64,000 bases of DNA from Plantago ovata (GCA_028274465.1 CM051456.1:61552753-61616752), one strand, 5' to 3'; shown: positions 43,635-55,857, numbered from the stretch's first letter. The notes: generated by a model from the sequence alone, not told the origin. Numbers and translations: made by a program.

Positions 43635-43735
43635 GGAGCACAAACACACAAGAAAAACAAAACAAAAAGAAAAACAAACTCAACACGACTCAACTATACG
43701 AAAAACAAGTCATAGTAACGGTAACCCCCTCCCCC

Positions 43736-43757
43736 AACCTATTCGTTAGAATAGGTT
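43736..43757 (-). other. Twin hairpin, proximal copy (element D)
   Basis: All nine stem pairs are intact, but the loop differs (plus strand GTTA, sense TAAC). It is 123 bp from the other copy. Confidence 0.9.
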
Positions 43758-44705
43758 TCAAACAAAGGACACCTCACTCTACCTCCTTCCTAGGCATTTA
43801 GAAATCTCAAAAAAACAAGGTGAAGACTTGTTGCCTCTTAGGTACATAATTACACAAGAATACAACCAAAGACTCTAACATGCAACATTTTATAAGGCCT
43901 TCGCAAACCGCAGTAGAGAAAACACCACATAATGATGTCGAGACTACCAAGTTTAACTAGTGCACATACGAATATGACAAGCTAAGCGAGACAAACCTTA
44001 AACTATTCCATAGAGATGCAATGTATTGTCAATGGTCACAAACACTTAGTCTATACAATAAAAAAGTTCAAAAAATTTGGAAATAAACTCCACACAACTT
44101 CATGCAAAAACTAGACTAAGGATGAATGCATACGAACAAACCAAATCCTAATAAAATGGTAAACATGCAACCAAAGGCTTTCACGAGTTGAAATGAGAAA
44201 TATAAGTCATTGGAATACCCAGAGATAACACCCCTAACCTAAACTTCGTCGTACGTCCCGAACGTCGAAAGTGGATATTGGGTGAGAGCTGGAAGAGTAC
44301 CTATAACCTGTATTACTCAATGAAACTCGTGAGAAACCAAAACGGGTAATAAAAAGGATAAAAAGATCGATAAATTTGAACATGGGATAAAATGGGGGTG
44401 TCCGGATGAAAATCTGGACACCCAGCGCTCTGGACCCCCCAGGCGCACCGCCCCTTGTGGGGGGCGGTACACCTGGGGCATCTAGAGAGCCCCATGCGGG
44501 CTGGCCCTCCCGGGCGCACCGCCCCGTGTGGGGGGCGGTACGCCTGGGAACTACAGACCCCGGCGCCGAGTTTTTTCCGTCCCATACACAAATTTACCAT
44601 CTTTTTACCTATTCTATCACGAAAAACATACTTAAACATAGGAGGAAAAACAATGAAGTGCTGAAAATAAATATGCATGCAATGCAAGAAGGCGATAAAA
44701 CTAAA

Positions 44706-45007
44706 CTACATGCAAGCAATACCACTAAGGCTATCCATTACCAAATGGATACGATTTTCTTGTGCATCCATTCCATTACTCCTTGCATCTTGGGAACCAT
44801 CCTTGACTCCTCTCCTTAGCTGCTCAAGCAAGTCCATGATTCCCTGAAAACTAAAATTAACAAAATCAGTAAAATCAAAATCTAAAAAATAACTAAGGGA
44901 ATCTGATAGAAAATAAAAAGAGAAAAGTGAATCAAAACTCCCTTGAAACTCATAGGTGGGTGCAAGGACCAGAACATAGGAGTCAAGATCAAGAGTGTCT
45001 GTAGCAA
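44706..45007 (-). pseudogene. C-terminal part of element D ORF, beyond the solo LTR
   Basis: After removing the solo LTR and one duplication copy, the reading frame of 46939-46268 continues exactly in phase at 45002 and stays open about 98 codons to TAG at 44706-44708. It begins TDTLDLDSY and ends SLSGIACM. It includes a hydrophobic/Phe-rich middle and a basic MDLLEQLRRG segment. Function is not recognised. Confidence 0.75.
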
Positions 45008-46267
45008 TGATGAATGTGTATTTTACACTTTCATTCGAGTCTTTTTCACCTATTTTAGCTATCCTCTATGTTGATTTAGCTATATTTTAGTACATTTTAT
45101 TAGAATAGTGTCACGTTTCCCTTTAGATTTTATTTTACAGGTTTTGGTTGAAATTCGAAGATTTCTGAGCAATTATATTGAAGTTGACAAGGAATTGGTG
45201 TTCCAGAAGCGTATTTGGAGTATCTGAAGGTTTCCGGATAGGATTTGGAATCTAGGGGTCGAATCTGGAGGTTAGAAGGCCACTAGAAGTCAGAAACCGA
45301 GTCCGAAAAGGTGAAGAAATCCAAGACCGCGTCGAAAAACGCGGAATTCCGCGAAAAAGACGGGGGGCGAACCGCCCCATCCTGCGGCGAACCGCCCCGG
45401 AGTTATTTCGGGGCCTATATATAGTGCTCAGTTTTCTCTCCGAAAATCATATATTTCCAAGCCTACTTTCTCACCTCTCTCTATAGTTTTAGGTAGGAAC
45501 TTCTCGGGGCCTGTCCTGGGAGTTCCATAGCTTAGGGGATACTTTTTCATAGCAGATTGGAGCGCGTAGGATCGCAATCATCCGGAGATTGACAACCTTC
45601 GGTAACTTTGTATCTTACAGTTTTTATCTACTTATTTTATCTTCTTTCAATATGTTTTCTTCTATGATTTCTATTGATTGCATGCCTATTATGAGTAGCT
45701 AAACTTATCGTTGGTGGTAATATGTGAATTCTTAGCGAGGGAAGATAATCATGCTAATGGCTATATCGCGCATTATACTTCGTGTCATTGCTTTATTTCG
45801 TTGATCAGTTGTAACCAAAATTCTCGTATGTTGTATTGATCATTATGCACAATTGGACACTAGTCGACCATCAGACCAATTATCTTCGTAGTGTTGAATA
45901 ATTAAGGAACACATTAGGACAATCGTGATTGACTAGTCAGACCAAATTATCTTCGTAGTGCTTAATACTTGCAACAGGACACTAGATTGATTCAAAGATC
46001 TCTATGCAAGACCGAGGAATTTATGCATGATTATCGACCCATTATGTTAAGAAGGACCATACTATCACCAATCTCCATTATCTGCTTGAAACCCCCTTTT
46101 GCTTTCTATCTGCTGTTTTATATTCTTAATTAGATTTGATAAAGCTAGTATAGTCCTGAGAGAACGACACTCGAGTCATTCTACTGCTACACTATGGTTT
46201 TCGTTGTAGTTGTGGATTGCCTTTGGCTAATTACAAATTTATTTGACTGAATCTGACACGTTCATCA
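45008..46267 (+). repeat. Solo Gypsy LTR (A-type, diverged), TSD agcaa
   Basis: TGATGAATGTG...ACGTTCATCA, 1260 bp, flanked by perfect agcaa duplications (45003-45007 and 46268-46272). It differs from the other A-type LTRs mainly in the GC block (45360-45405, ggggcgaaccgcccc type). It interrupts the ORF of element D. Confidence 0.95.
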
Positions 46268-46939
46268 AGCAATAGAATCTATAGCAATAGAATCCAAACA
46301 TGTCGATTCAGAGACACCAAAATCCTCAGAGAGTAGCTCCTCGATCTCAACCCAACTCAAGACAACACTGTCTGACTCAGGTGAAGCAATGGATTCAGTC
46401 ATCACCTCCTCCACGACTTCTTCTTTACCAACAGTCTTGACATCCTCAATTAAGGACGTGGAATCCAAGCTAAGCACTGAAGAGGCTTCATCAATAGATT
46501 CTTCACCACATTCCTCTACATTGGCTATGTCGATTTCTGGTGGCGGACTAGCGAAGCGAGACGTCCATGTCTTTGAACCGGGAGGTGAGTCCCAATCCCA
46601 ATGTTCCAGAAACTTGTTGGTTATTTCACCCCAAGTGTGCAATGATCTTGCCGGCGGGATTTTGAGCCATTCTCGAGCGCTCCCTCTCAAGGCTCCCATA
46701 AATCCTCTTATACAAAGATGCTCATGTGATAAAATAACCCCCTCCACATTCTCACGAGGTATCCTCAACACACCTTCCTCGAACGTGTCTAAGAACCCTC
46801 TTGGATCATCACCACTCGAAAACGTGGAAACAATGGAGTCGTACGAAGGATCAAAGTCATAATCCTTGCAATCTTCGTCCAATGTTATGCAAGGCCCTCG
46901 AGGTTGCACATACCTTGTCAAAGAAACTCGCATACTCAT
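46268..46939 (-). pseudogene. Element D gag-like ORF, main part
   Basis: 224 codons are open up to the solo LTR. Residues around 85-120 (GFMGALRGSAREWLKIPPARSLHTWGEITNKFLEHW) match the Gypsy Gag capsid core (AxxWLxxLPxxSIxTWxxxxxxFL). The rest is acidic (Asp/Glu/Ser-rich). No zinc knuckle or protease follows. The upstream coding start is uncertain. The pre-insertion product would be about 322 residues or longer. Confidence 0.8.
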
Positions 46940-47595
46940 CCTTACAAGGAACTAGTTTCTGCACAGGAGGAAACAAGAAACCGAGGAGCAGAATCCACAA
47001 AAGAATAACAAAAAACTTGCAAGGAAAAAATCCTCTAATCTAATAATATATACAAAGGGCGCAAGCACGCAAGGTAACCAAGAGCAGATTAGATAAATTT
47101 GCTGAAAAAGATAGGGGGAAAGAAATGAGGTAAGAAAGTGAAGTTGTTGAGAGTAAACCCTAGAGCTTGGTAGTTTAGTTTGATGACAATGAGGTGGTAG
47201 TATGGAACTAATCTAGCTAAGGTTGTTGCACTTATATTTAGCATAACTAACATGCAATCTCAACCATAAGCATCGATTTCCTAAGGTTGTTGCACTTATA
47301 TTTAGCATAACTAACATGCAATCTCAACCATAAGCATCGATTTTCTAAGGTTGTTGCACTTATATTTAGCATAACTAACATGCAATCTCAATCACAAGCA
47401 TCCATTTCCAAACTACCACCAACAAGATAATCAGTTACTCATGATCGTAAAACACATAGCATACGCAGAATATGAATATGAAAACATGATAAATACGATA
47501 TGGAGATCTGAATTATCAGACACAAACTAAACTACTAATTCTGAGAATTGAATGCTGAAAATATAAATAAGCTAAAGAGTAAAAAGAAGTTATAG
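46940..47595 (-). other. Element D leader with 64-bp tandem repeat
   Basis: The sequence between the primer site and the ORF has no other recognisable content than the tandem repeat at 47219-47411. Confidence 0.7.
47219..47411. repeat. Three tandem copies of a 64-bp unit
   Basis: Units begin aaggttgttgcacttatatt at about 47219, 47283 and 47347 and are nearly identical through 'catgcaatctcaaccataag'. The third copy has a few changes toward its end. Confidence 0.93.
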
Positions 47596-47613
47596 TCCCC
47601 GACAACGGCGCCA
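47596..47613 (-). promoter_or_regulatory. tRNA-Asp primer binding site of element D
   Basis: Minus strand TGGCGCCGTTGTCGGGGA, three bases from the LTR, complementary to tRNA-Asp with one change. Confidence 0.88.
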
Positions 47614-47616
47614 ATT

Positions 47617-49118
47617 TGATGAACGAGATTGTCAGACTCGAACAATCAAATAAATTTTGTTTTAGCCAATGGGCAACTCACAACTACACAAAACACGTAG
47701 TGCAGAGGTAAGATGACCTCGAGTGTCGATCTCTAGGGACTAAACTAGCTTTAACTAAATAACTATATATAATTTCAGAAAACAAATTTATCTTAGCTTT
47801 GACATAACGATATATGATGAGAGCTGGTGATAGTATGCTCATTCTAAGCATCAAGTTCTAATTATGCATGAAAGTGCAACTCGTACTGCTTTAAATGTAA
47901 TTCGAATTAACAAACACCAAAAACAGATTTGTAGACGTGTATTTTGAAAGCTTCCTATCTATACTAATACTTGGCTAAGGTTGTCAGTCTTAGTTCAAGC
48001 AGTACTTGTAATTGAAGATATTGAAAACGATGATTTTGAATTGTCCTAGTGTTTCTAACACTTTTCTATAAAGATATTGGCTTAGTCGGATCAAAGTTTC
48101 AAATATAACAATAAAACAAGTAAAAGACTCAGAAACTCAATCATGCATAATATAAACCCTAGCTACGAATTCGCATACTATCACCAACTAGATGCTTAGC
48201 TACTCATATCAAAATCATAAAACACAATAGCAATCATATAAGAAAACATAGTTGAATTGAAAGATAAATAGCAGAAATTGTGAGATACAAAGTTACAACC
48301 AAAGGTTGTCAATCTCCGGTGAATTGCTAAACTCACAAAGATGTAGCAAGTTGAGATCAATTGATGTCCAAATCTCTACTCAAGGTCCAAAATCGCTAAG
48401 AAACAATGGTTCAAAGAGAAAATATACCCAGAACAAGCTCTAGGGTTTATGTCTACAAAATTATGATGTAAGATATGAAAATTCGCAACCTTTACAATTA
48501 TATATATAGCTTTCGGAAGCTCGCCGGCCTGGTACGCGGCGGTCCGCCTGGGACGGGCAGCAAGTTTGCCAGTTTTTCCTCTAAGTTCAAACAGATATTT
48601 CGGGCGCGTCCGAACTTGTATTGACACGTAAGACCCACCGTTTGATAGCTCTTCGAGTTAGCTACGCGTAGGTTGTAATCTCATCCCAATCCAATATCGT
48701 ATGAAATACTGGTGCCCAATATACGGAGACTATGCAAATGGAACTTCCAGATTTCACTTCAAAGGCTCCAAAATCTTCACCCGAACTCCGAATGAACTAC
48801 CGTTTCCGCCTCATACAAGATATATGGAATCTTTCATGTTCTCCTTGGCCTTGGGCACGGCTTTGATCTCTGAAACTTGGTCTTTTGGCCTTGAAACACG
48901 TCCTGGTACTCCTTGACACACCACGGGTGATCTTGTTGCACCAAAACTTCAATGTTTCGCCATGATTTACATCCAAAAGTGCGATTTTCACCTAAAACCT
49001 GAAAATAACAAAAGAAATAGAAACGTGACACTATTCTAACAAAATGCACTAAAATGCATGCAAGAGGATAGCTAAATTGGTGAAAAAGAACCGAATGATA
49101 GTGTAAAAAACACTGTCA
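47617..49118 (-). repeat. 5' LTR of element D
   Basis: Plus strand TGATGAACGAG...CACTGTCA, 1502 bp. It is homologous in outline to the A-type LTR (same ends, same 'cgaagggttaa/atggagattggtgatag' landmarks) but clearly diverged. On the sense strand a GC-palindromic block (48521-48560) lies just before a TATA string (48499-48509). Confidence 0.88.
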
Positions 49119-49695
49119 GCACAAGTTCTCAAACCGCTTCTCGTTCATTGCCTGATTCTTGTAATAAGATTCCATAAACTTGTCGGTCTTTTGTACCAAG
49201 CTTTGTACTATATCAAGCAAAGAAGATGGACCATATCCTGGTGTCTTATAATTTACCTCAGCATGTTGATGATGATTGATAAATTCTTGCTCATGGTAAT
49301 CGCACGAGCCACTTGTTCTTCAAAAACTGCCTTGGGTTCTACTCTAGGTTCTCTTTAAAAAAACTTGGCTCTTACAATTCGATTCTGAGAATTCCGGTAC
49401 TTCGTATCCAACTTGGCCTGAACTTGACTCGGAAACAACTCTCCGATGCGTCCTCCACCAATGATATCAACTTGTGCTTGAAACCATTATAGAAGAATTG
49501 GAGGAGCTGTCCTCTATCAAAGCCGTGATGTGGGCACCGATTTTGCAACCCCTTAAACCGATCATAGGACTCATGGAAGGCTTCATCATACTTCTGCTCA
49601 AAAGTGTTGATTTGTCTCTTCATAGCCATAGTCTTAGAAGCGGGATAGTACGTACTGATCCATAAATTTATCAAACACTTGAGCCCATGTGGTTT
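49119..49695 (-). pseudogene. Element E gag fragment
   Basis: Minus-strand translation (within 49731-49372) reads ASKTMAMKRQINTFEQKYDEAFHE, then RFKGLQNRCPHHGFDRGQL and FFYNG, nearly identical to element G Gag. Frameshifts follow toward 49372. The zinc knuckle and protease would lie further left but are cut off by element D. Confidence 0.85.
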
Positions 49696-50918
49696 TGAAA
49701 ATGGTTTTAGACAAAAGCAATCTAGAATCAAACTTGTTTGTAATCAAAGATGGAAAACGGTTGGTGGTAGAAATCGAATTAACATGTATGGATTACGAAT
49801 ATGCTCACAAGTTCAGTGCGTAAAACCTTCGTCTAAGTCTGCTAAGCAACCGTTTCGGTAAGTTTCAAGACACACATCATAAAAGATCACTATCAATACT
49901 TTAGAGGTGTTTGTCACTAACACCATTTATCTAGCATGCTGCAAATTACAAACATACAATCCTATAGCTTTCATTGACCATGAGTTTGTCATTACTCTAT
50001 TCGAATATATTTTATAGGCAACTATGAATCATATGAAGCAATTTGCAGCAAGATTGAATCACAATCTCATGTAAGCATAAACATAATCCAACACATGTAA
50101 ATTCTACATTCTACCACCAACACAAAGGATTTAGCTACTCATATTCAATAATGAAAACATCAAATCATATGAATTGTTATAGGAAGACATTTGATCAAAC
50201 TACTAGACAAGATATTGATACAAAGGTAACACCAAAGTTGTCACTATTCGGTGGAAATTGATAGAAACCTCTCCGTAGATGAAAATAGCATGCAATCCTA
50301 TGGCCAAATCTTCAATCCAATGTGAATTACAATGCAAATCTGAGTTCTAGGGCGAAAATTGGGGCTTAGAGCTCTCCACAATTCGAATGCTAAGTCTGAA
50401 TATGAAAAAAGTAACTGAAAATTGAGTTTAAGGACATAATCCCGATTCTGTAACTGAAGCCAAGCAGACCGCTTGGGCTCTGCCAAGCCGACCGCTTGGC
50501 TCCTGCCAAGCGGTCCACTTGGTTGCTGGGCAACTCTCTGGAAATTCCAGAGACTTCAGGCGGAGGGCTAGGCTTCTGGAAGTGGCTCACTTGCTCTATG
50601 GGGCAGATTTGGACTTGGAAACTCAATCCCTTGCCCACGATCGGTCCTCGGGTGCCTTGGACTCGTCCTTCTCAATGCTTATTGGGGCTCGGGCACTCAC
50701 GAACAAAGCCACGGAGATCGAGTAACTTCAACGGGGCCATTTTCCATAAAAAATTGCTCGTTTTTAGCTCCAAAAACACCATTTCATACCTAAGTGCCTG
50801 AAAATGCAGAAAACACAAAACGTGACACTATTCTAAAAAACTAACCAAAAAACTAAGCAAAAACATAGAAAAAGAAGGTAAAAAAGACAAGATGAACGCG
50901 TCAAAAATATGTTCATCA
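49696..50918 (-). repeat. Truncated C-type LTR of element E
   Basis: It matches 26195-27429 and 58970-60192 in order, including a GC-palindrome block (50459-50525, CCAAGCNGNCCGCTTGG units) shorter than in the sister LTRs. Confidence 0.88.
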
Positions 50919-53905
50919 TCCTTCTCCACATACTCAACTTTGGATCGAGCATTTATTGGTACAGTAGCTAACCAATCTCCCTTGTCTTTTTTCAAGGTAG
51001 GAAATTGAAGAAATAGAACTTGAAGTGCTTGACTTTCCAACATAAATGGTTCGTACACTTTTTACTTCTTCTTATAGTTTATCTCCATCATATCATACTC
51101 CTCAAGCGTTCCGGTGCCTACATCAGTGGTATCATACCAATCAACATCTAACAACATTGTTCTTTTCAAAGGTACTCCGGGATATTCAAGGCGAACAATA
51201 CGCCTAAGCTTCCCATAGTAATCGTAGACATCATCACCTATGTCTTTCCCCAAGAAACGAACCCCACCATTAACTGTAGCATTTGTCAATCCACACTCAC
51301 TACTGTTGAACCTAAGTCCATTTACAATGTAAGATGGGAAGGAGGAGTATCTTCTCCCAGGTCCACTTGCCAGTGCTTTTAAGTAAGGACATGTTATGTT
51401 GTTGTCCGGGTTTTGTACATGCTCGTTGAACCATGTTGGAAATTCGAAGACTAGGGCCTCCCCGAGCATGTCCTCAATTGTGTCATCCGCCACTATAGGA
51501 TTCACCTCCACACAACGGGCACTGAAGAAACTGCACATGATGCATATATTTGGTTTAATACTACCACCTGCAGTTTCTCTAAAATAAGGTTTTAAGTCAA
51601 TTGTAAAATGTAAGAAGGCAACTAACCTAGCATACTTGACATGTAATGTCTTGAGCTCAGCACAATTCTGAAGGACATACGAATGTGCAACATTGTACTC
51701 CTTATCCGTCAGATATGCCACTTTTTATTCACCATATGCCCTCCCCGAAACATTAAAGATTGATAGTGCAACTTTATCATCCTCTTGCACTTGAAATGTG
51801 TCGGCATTTCTAGCCGGCCTAGATGTCTTCGAAGGGACCCCAGCGTCAAAGAAATAGGAGCAAAACGTTGCAGTTTCCACTCGAATGTATGCATTGGCAA
51901 TCGAACCCTCAGGTTGAGCTTTGTTCTTCACATAATGCTTCAGCTTGCCTAAGTATCTGTTATAATATGTATGTCATAATTAGATATACTATACAATTAT
52001 GCGTGATATATGTTTGTAAATATGATAGTAAATTATTTGCCTATCAAAGGGATACATCCTACGATACTGAACAGGTCCGGCTAGCAACGCCTCATCCGGG
52101 AGGTGAATGGGCAAGTGTTCCATTGAATCAAAGAAGCTAGGTGGAAAGATACGCTCGAGCCTGCACAAAATCAAGGGTATGTTCGCCTTAAGCGTCTCCA
52201 ACTCTTTAACCTCAACAACCCGTGTGCAAAGATTCTTGAAGAAGAAGCACAACTCGGTCAGAGCACTCCATACCGGTTTATCTAAGAGCTTGCGAAATGC
52301 AACCGGGATGAGCCTCTCCATGAACACATGACAATCGTGGCTCTTCATCCCATACATCTTTGTCTTATTTGTGTCCACACATCGAGCAAATTTAGATGCA
52401 TAATTGTCGGGGAACTTCAACAACTTCACCCAATCATACATTGTCTCTCTAGCCTCTTTGATCAAAGTGTAAACTGCCTTGGGCCACTTGCCATCAACAT
52501 TCTTCTTTGACAGCCCGGGCCTCCTGTATAGAATCTCCAACTCTTCCCTGGACTTAACCCTGCCCTTTGTTTTGTTGGGAATTTCACAAATGGTGTTGAA
52601 GCAGTTCTCAAATACGTTCTTCTCAATATGCATGGCATCCAAGATATGACGTATGCGAAGACTACTCCAATAAGGCAAGTCCCATAGGATGCTTCTCTTT
52701 TTCCATCCATATTCTTTTTTGATCTTCTCGTTATGCTTTTCCCACCCAACCTATGTTACTTTCTTGTACCCCAAGTGTTCTATAATAGCAAATTGTTGTG
52801 CACTTATTATTTCTTTAGGGGCCTTCTTCACCACCACTTTGTTCTTAAGAAACTGAGTCTTGTTCTTTCTGCACGGGTGCTCATCGTCTAGAAACCTGCA
52901 ATGACAATCAAACCAAGGTTCCTTCCTACTCTTTGGCAGATAGTGTGAATCAACATCATCCAAACAATGTGCACATGCCTTGAATCCGGATGTTTTCCTT
53001 CCAAACAACATGGAGTATGCTGGGATATCACTGATGGTCCAGAGTAGTGTTGCTCTCAAAGTAAAGTTCGTCTTTGTCGAGACATCTTATGCCGACATAC
53101 CATCCTCCCACAACTCTATAAGCTCCTTCATCAGTGGCTGCAAGAAGACATCCAACTTCTGTCATGGATCATCCGGCCTTGGCACCAGCACAGTCAAAAA
53201 CATGAATGGTTCTTTCAAACAGTCACCGGGAGGCAAGTTGTAAGGTGTAAGCATCACTGGCCAGCACGAATACTTCCGTTCACTCCCAAACAGGTTGAAA
53301 CTATCAGTACTAAGTCCCAACCTTACATTTCTAGACTGGGCTGCAAATTGTGGTTATTTGACATCAAACTCTTTCCATGCCGGCGAGTCCGATGGGTGAC
53401 CCATCTTACCCTCGTGGTTTGCTGCGACTACTCTCTCCTTGTGCCAACGCATCTTATTTGCACATGCTTCTGATGCATACAACCTCTTCAGACGAGGACC
53501 TATAGGGAAGTATCACATTTTCTTGTGGGAGAGATTCTTCTTCTGTCGTTTCATTGCAGCGCCCTCCTTGTAACGACTATACCGCTCCATCCCACAATGT
53601 TTACAGTTCAACAAACCTTCATCCTCCCCCCAATAGATCAAACACATACCCCAACAGCAATCTATTTTCTCCATAGGCAATCCCATCGCCTTCATCTTCT
53701 TCTGCGCTTGGTAATAGTTGGTTGGAACTAGGCTTCCTTCAGGCGCAATATCCGTGATCAAACTCAACCAATCGTTGCAGGTGCATTCTGAATTTCCACC
53801 ACCCTCCTTGTTGCTCATAATTCGACATAAGGAGGACAATTCATTCATCCTGGACCCCGGGTAGAGTGTGATGAAAGGTTGGATTGTCGGGTTCCAACTA
53901 ATCAA
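50919..53905 (-). pseudogene. CACTA (EnSpm) Tnp2-type transposase, partial and decayed
   Basis: Nearly all pieces share one minus-strand phase: 53905-53513 (N-terminal region, WNPTIQPFI, SECTCNDWLSLI, CCWGMCLIYW), 53512-53060 (recognisable with stops: WPVMLTPYNLPP), 53059-52751, 52749-51989 (transposase_21 core: IRHILDAMHIEKNVFENCF; LPDEALLAGPVQYRRMYPFDR), then after an 84-bp intron the DUF4218-like part (51931-51725) and DUF4216-like part (51721-50919: VNGLRFNS, GNATVNGG-type, DVDWYD). In-phase stops occur near 53365, 53150, 53075 and 51062. It would cut and paste CACTA ends. The N-terminus is truncated by element H at 53868 and the C-terminus by element E at 50919, so no CACTA termini are visible. 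It is the oldest layer. Confidence 0.9.
51957..52040 (-). other. 84-bp intron in the Tnp2 pseudogene with GC donor
   Basis: The minus-strand exon ends ...CCTTTGATAG, the intron begins GCAAAT and ends TAACAG, and the next exon continues ATACTTAGGCAAG. Splicing joins MYPFDR to YLGKLK, a conserved Tnp2 order, in phase. The donor is GC instead of GT, either a rare GC-AG intron or a decayed GT. Confidence 0.7.
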
Positions 53906-55068
53906 ATAAATTTGTATTTAGCCAAACGCAATTCACAACTACAACGAAAACCGTAGCGTAGCAGTAGAATAACCTCGAGTGTCGATCTCTAAGGAATATA
54001 ACTAGCTTTATCTAATTTAACTTGAGAATATAAAATAGCGGACGACTTAGCAAAGGTTTTTCTTAACAGATAATGGAGATTGGTGATAGTATGGTCATTC
54101 AAAGCATAACGGGTTAATAATCATGCATAAATTCCTCGGTCTTGCATGGAGATCTTTGATCAATGAATTGTCCAATTGTGTTCCGTAATTATTCAACACT
54201 ACGAAGATATAGATTTAGATAGATCAAAGAAATAAAGCAATAACTCAGAGTATAATGCGCGATATAGCCATTAGCATAATTATCAACCCTTCGCTAAGAA
54301 ATCACATACTATCACCAACGAGAAGTTTAGCTACACATAGTTGTCATGCAATCAACAGAAATCATACCACGAATGAATGAAAACGTGATGAAAGATATAT
54401 AAAAATAAGTAGAAAAACTGTAAGATACAATGTTACCGAAGGTTGTCAGTCTCCGAAGAATCGTGATCTTACAAGCTCCAAACTGCTACGAAAAAGTATC
54501 TCCTAAGCTAAGAACCCCCAGAACAGGCTCTGGGAAATTCCTACCTAAAACTACAGAGAAAGGTGAGAGAAAAGGTCTGGAAAAGTCTGAAAAACGGAGA
54601 AAACTGAGCAACTATATATAGGCATTCGAATTGTGTGGGGCCCTTCGCCCCACACACCGAGCGATTCGCCTGGTGTGGGGTGATTCGCCCCAAGTCCCGG
54701 GCGACTCGCCCGGGAGTAATTTTCGGCCAGATACGCGTTTTCGACGCATTTTTGGATTTCTTCCCCTTTTCGGACTCGGTTTTTGCCTTCTAGTGACCTT
54801 TTAGCCTTCAGACTCGACCCCTAGACTTCAAATCCTATCCGGAATCTTTCAGATACTCCAATTAGGCTTATGGAACACCAATTCCTTGTCTACTTCAATA
54901 TAATTGCCCGGAAGACCTCGTTTTTCACCCAAAACCTGTAAAATACAAACTAAAGGGAAATGTGACACTATTCTAATAAAATGCACTAAAATATAGCTAA
55001 ATTAACATAGAGGATAGCTAAAATAGGTGAAAAAGTCTCAAATGAAAGTGTAAAATACACATTCATCA
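53869..55068 (-). repeat. 3' LTR of element H (A-type)
   Basis: Plus strand TGATGAAAGG...ACATTCATCA, 1200 bp. It is an A-type LTR inverted relative to element A. The GC palindrome block (54632-54720, gggcgactcgcccggg type) precedes the TATA string (54612-54620) on the sense strand. Confidence 0.93.
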
Positions 55069-55857
55069 AACTCCCCGAACCGAACCTTTGCTTGTCCTGA
55101 AGCAACTAAGCTAGACTCTGATGCAAAAAACAATGCAACACAAAAAATGGAGTCTCATGCCAAATGAAATGAACTAATCTATTGAATCTATCAAAAAACA
55201 TATGAACAAAAGCCATACAAATCATAACATGAATATAGGTTGAAGAATACCTCGATTGACTCATACACATTCACATAAGCACTTATGTCAAGACAAGATA
55301 GTCTCTCGTAACATTCTCTACCTGGACCTAGTCAGTGACGACGTAATGAAACATGTTAGAATACGAATGGTTGTCCCGTTCCCATGAAACTGAGGACTTA
55401 CTACTGTTCACCAGGTTAAGACTTTTTCTCAAAGAGGTCGAACCAATACTGGCTCTCATCAAACGAAGGAGGGATCCCTAAAAAAGATAACACTCCCCTA
55501 TTCTACCCATCTCTCAAGCAAAGCTTAAGCTATTCACTACTTCCAGAATGGCAGGACGAGGGTGGTCTAGAACAGATGACACTCAAACAAAAAAAAGAAA
55601 AGATTACAACACGATTACGAACATTACATGAATTGAAAAATGGGACAACACTTTGTTAAACTGCTTTTTGGCTCTTTTTTTTTTTGGACCCTTCTTTGCT
55701 TTTTTGGGGTCTTTTCCTTTTTTTCCTTTTTTTTTCTTTTCCAGTTTTTTTTCTTTTTTCTGGAATTTATCTTTTTCTTTCTTTTTTTTCGATTTTTTTT
55801 TAGCCAGCAGTAGCACAATGAAAAAGAAGTAAAAATGACACACAAACGACCTCTCCA

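Larger units (their letters stand above)
42932..44705 (-). other. Element D 3' UTR (partial)
   Basis: This is noncoding. It shares ordered blocks with the 3' UTRs of A, H and G: ccaggtagag-type block near 43050, gagccagtattggttcga near 43190, the ccaccctcgtcctgccattc block near 43280, the T-rich (sense purine-rich) tract 43420-43545 and the twin hairpins. Nearer the ORF it has a GC-rich palindrome block at 44415-44572. The Phe-rich open frame at 43389-43577 is the T tract. Confidence 0.8.
42932..49118 (-). mobile_element. Non-autonomous Gypsy element D (5' LTR, leader, ORF, part of 3' UTR)
   Basis: It reads right to left: 5' LTR 47617-49118, tRNA-Asp primer site, ORF 46939-44706 (split by a solo LTR) and a 3' UTR that aligns with those of A, H and G. 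The SIRE-type Copia entered its 3' UTR at 42932, so its polypurine tract and 3' LTR should lie left of this window. No protease or RT is seen. Confidence 0.85.
49119..50918 (-). mobile_element. Rearranged Gypsy element E (C-type): gag fragment fused to a truncated LTR
   Basis: 49119-49695 aligns with gag-protease of element G (63000-63570). 49696-50918 aligns with C-type LTRs but lacks about the first 170 bp (plus-strand order). The junction removes the gag start, leader, primer site and LTR edge. The right end CATGTTCATCA (50918) borders the Tnp2 gene. Element D interrupts its gag at 49118/49119, so its remaining part should lie left of the window. Confidence 0.82.

Noticed and set aside
42932-49118. 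Element D as a host gene region with an ORF of unknown function
   Set aside because: The LTR, tRNA-Asp primer site and Gag capsid core identify it as a retroelement.
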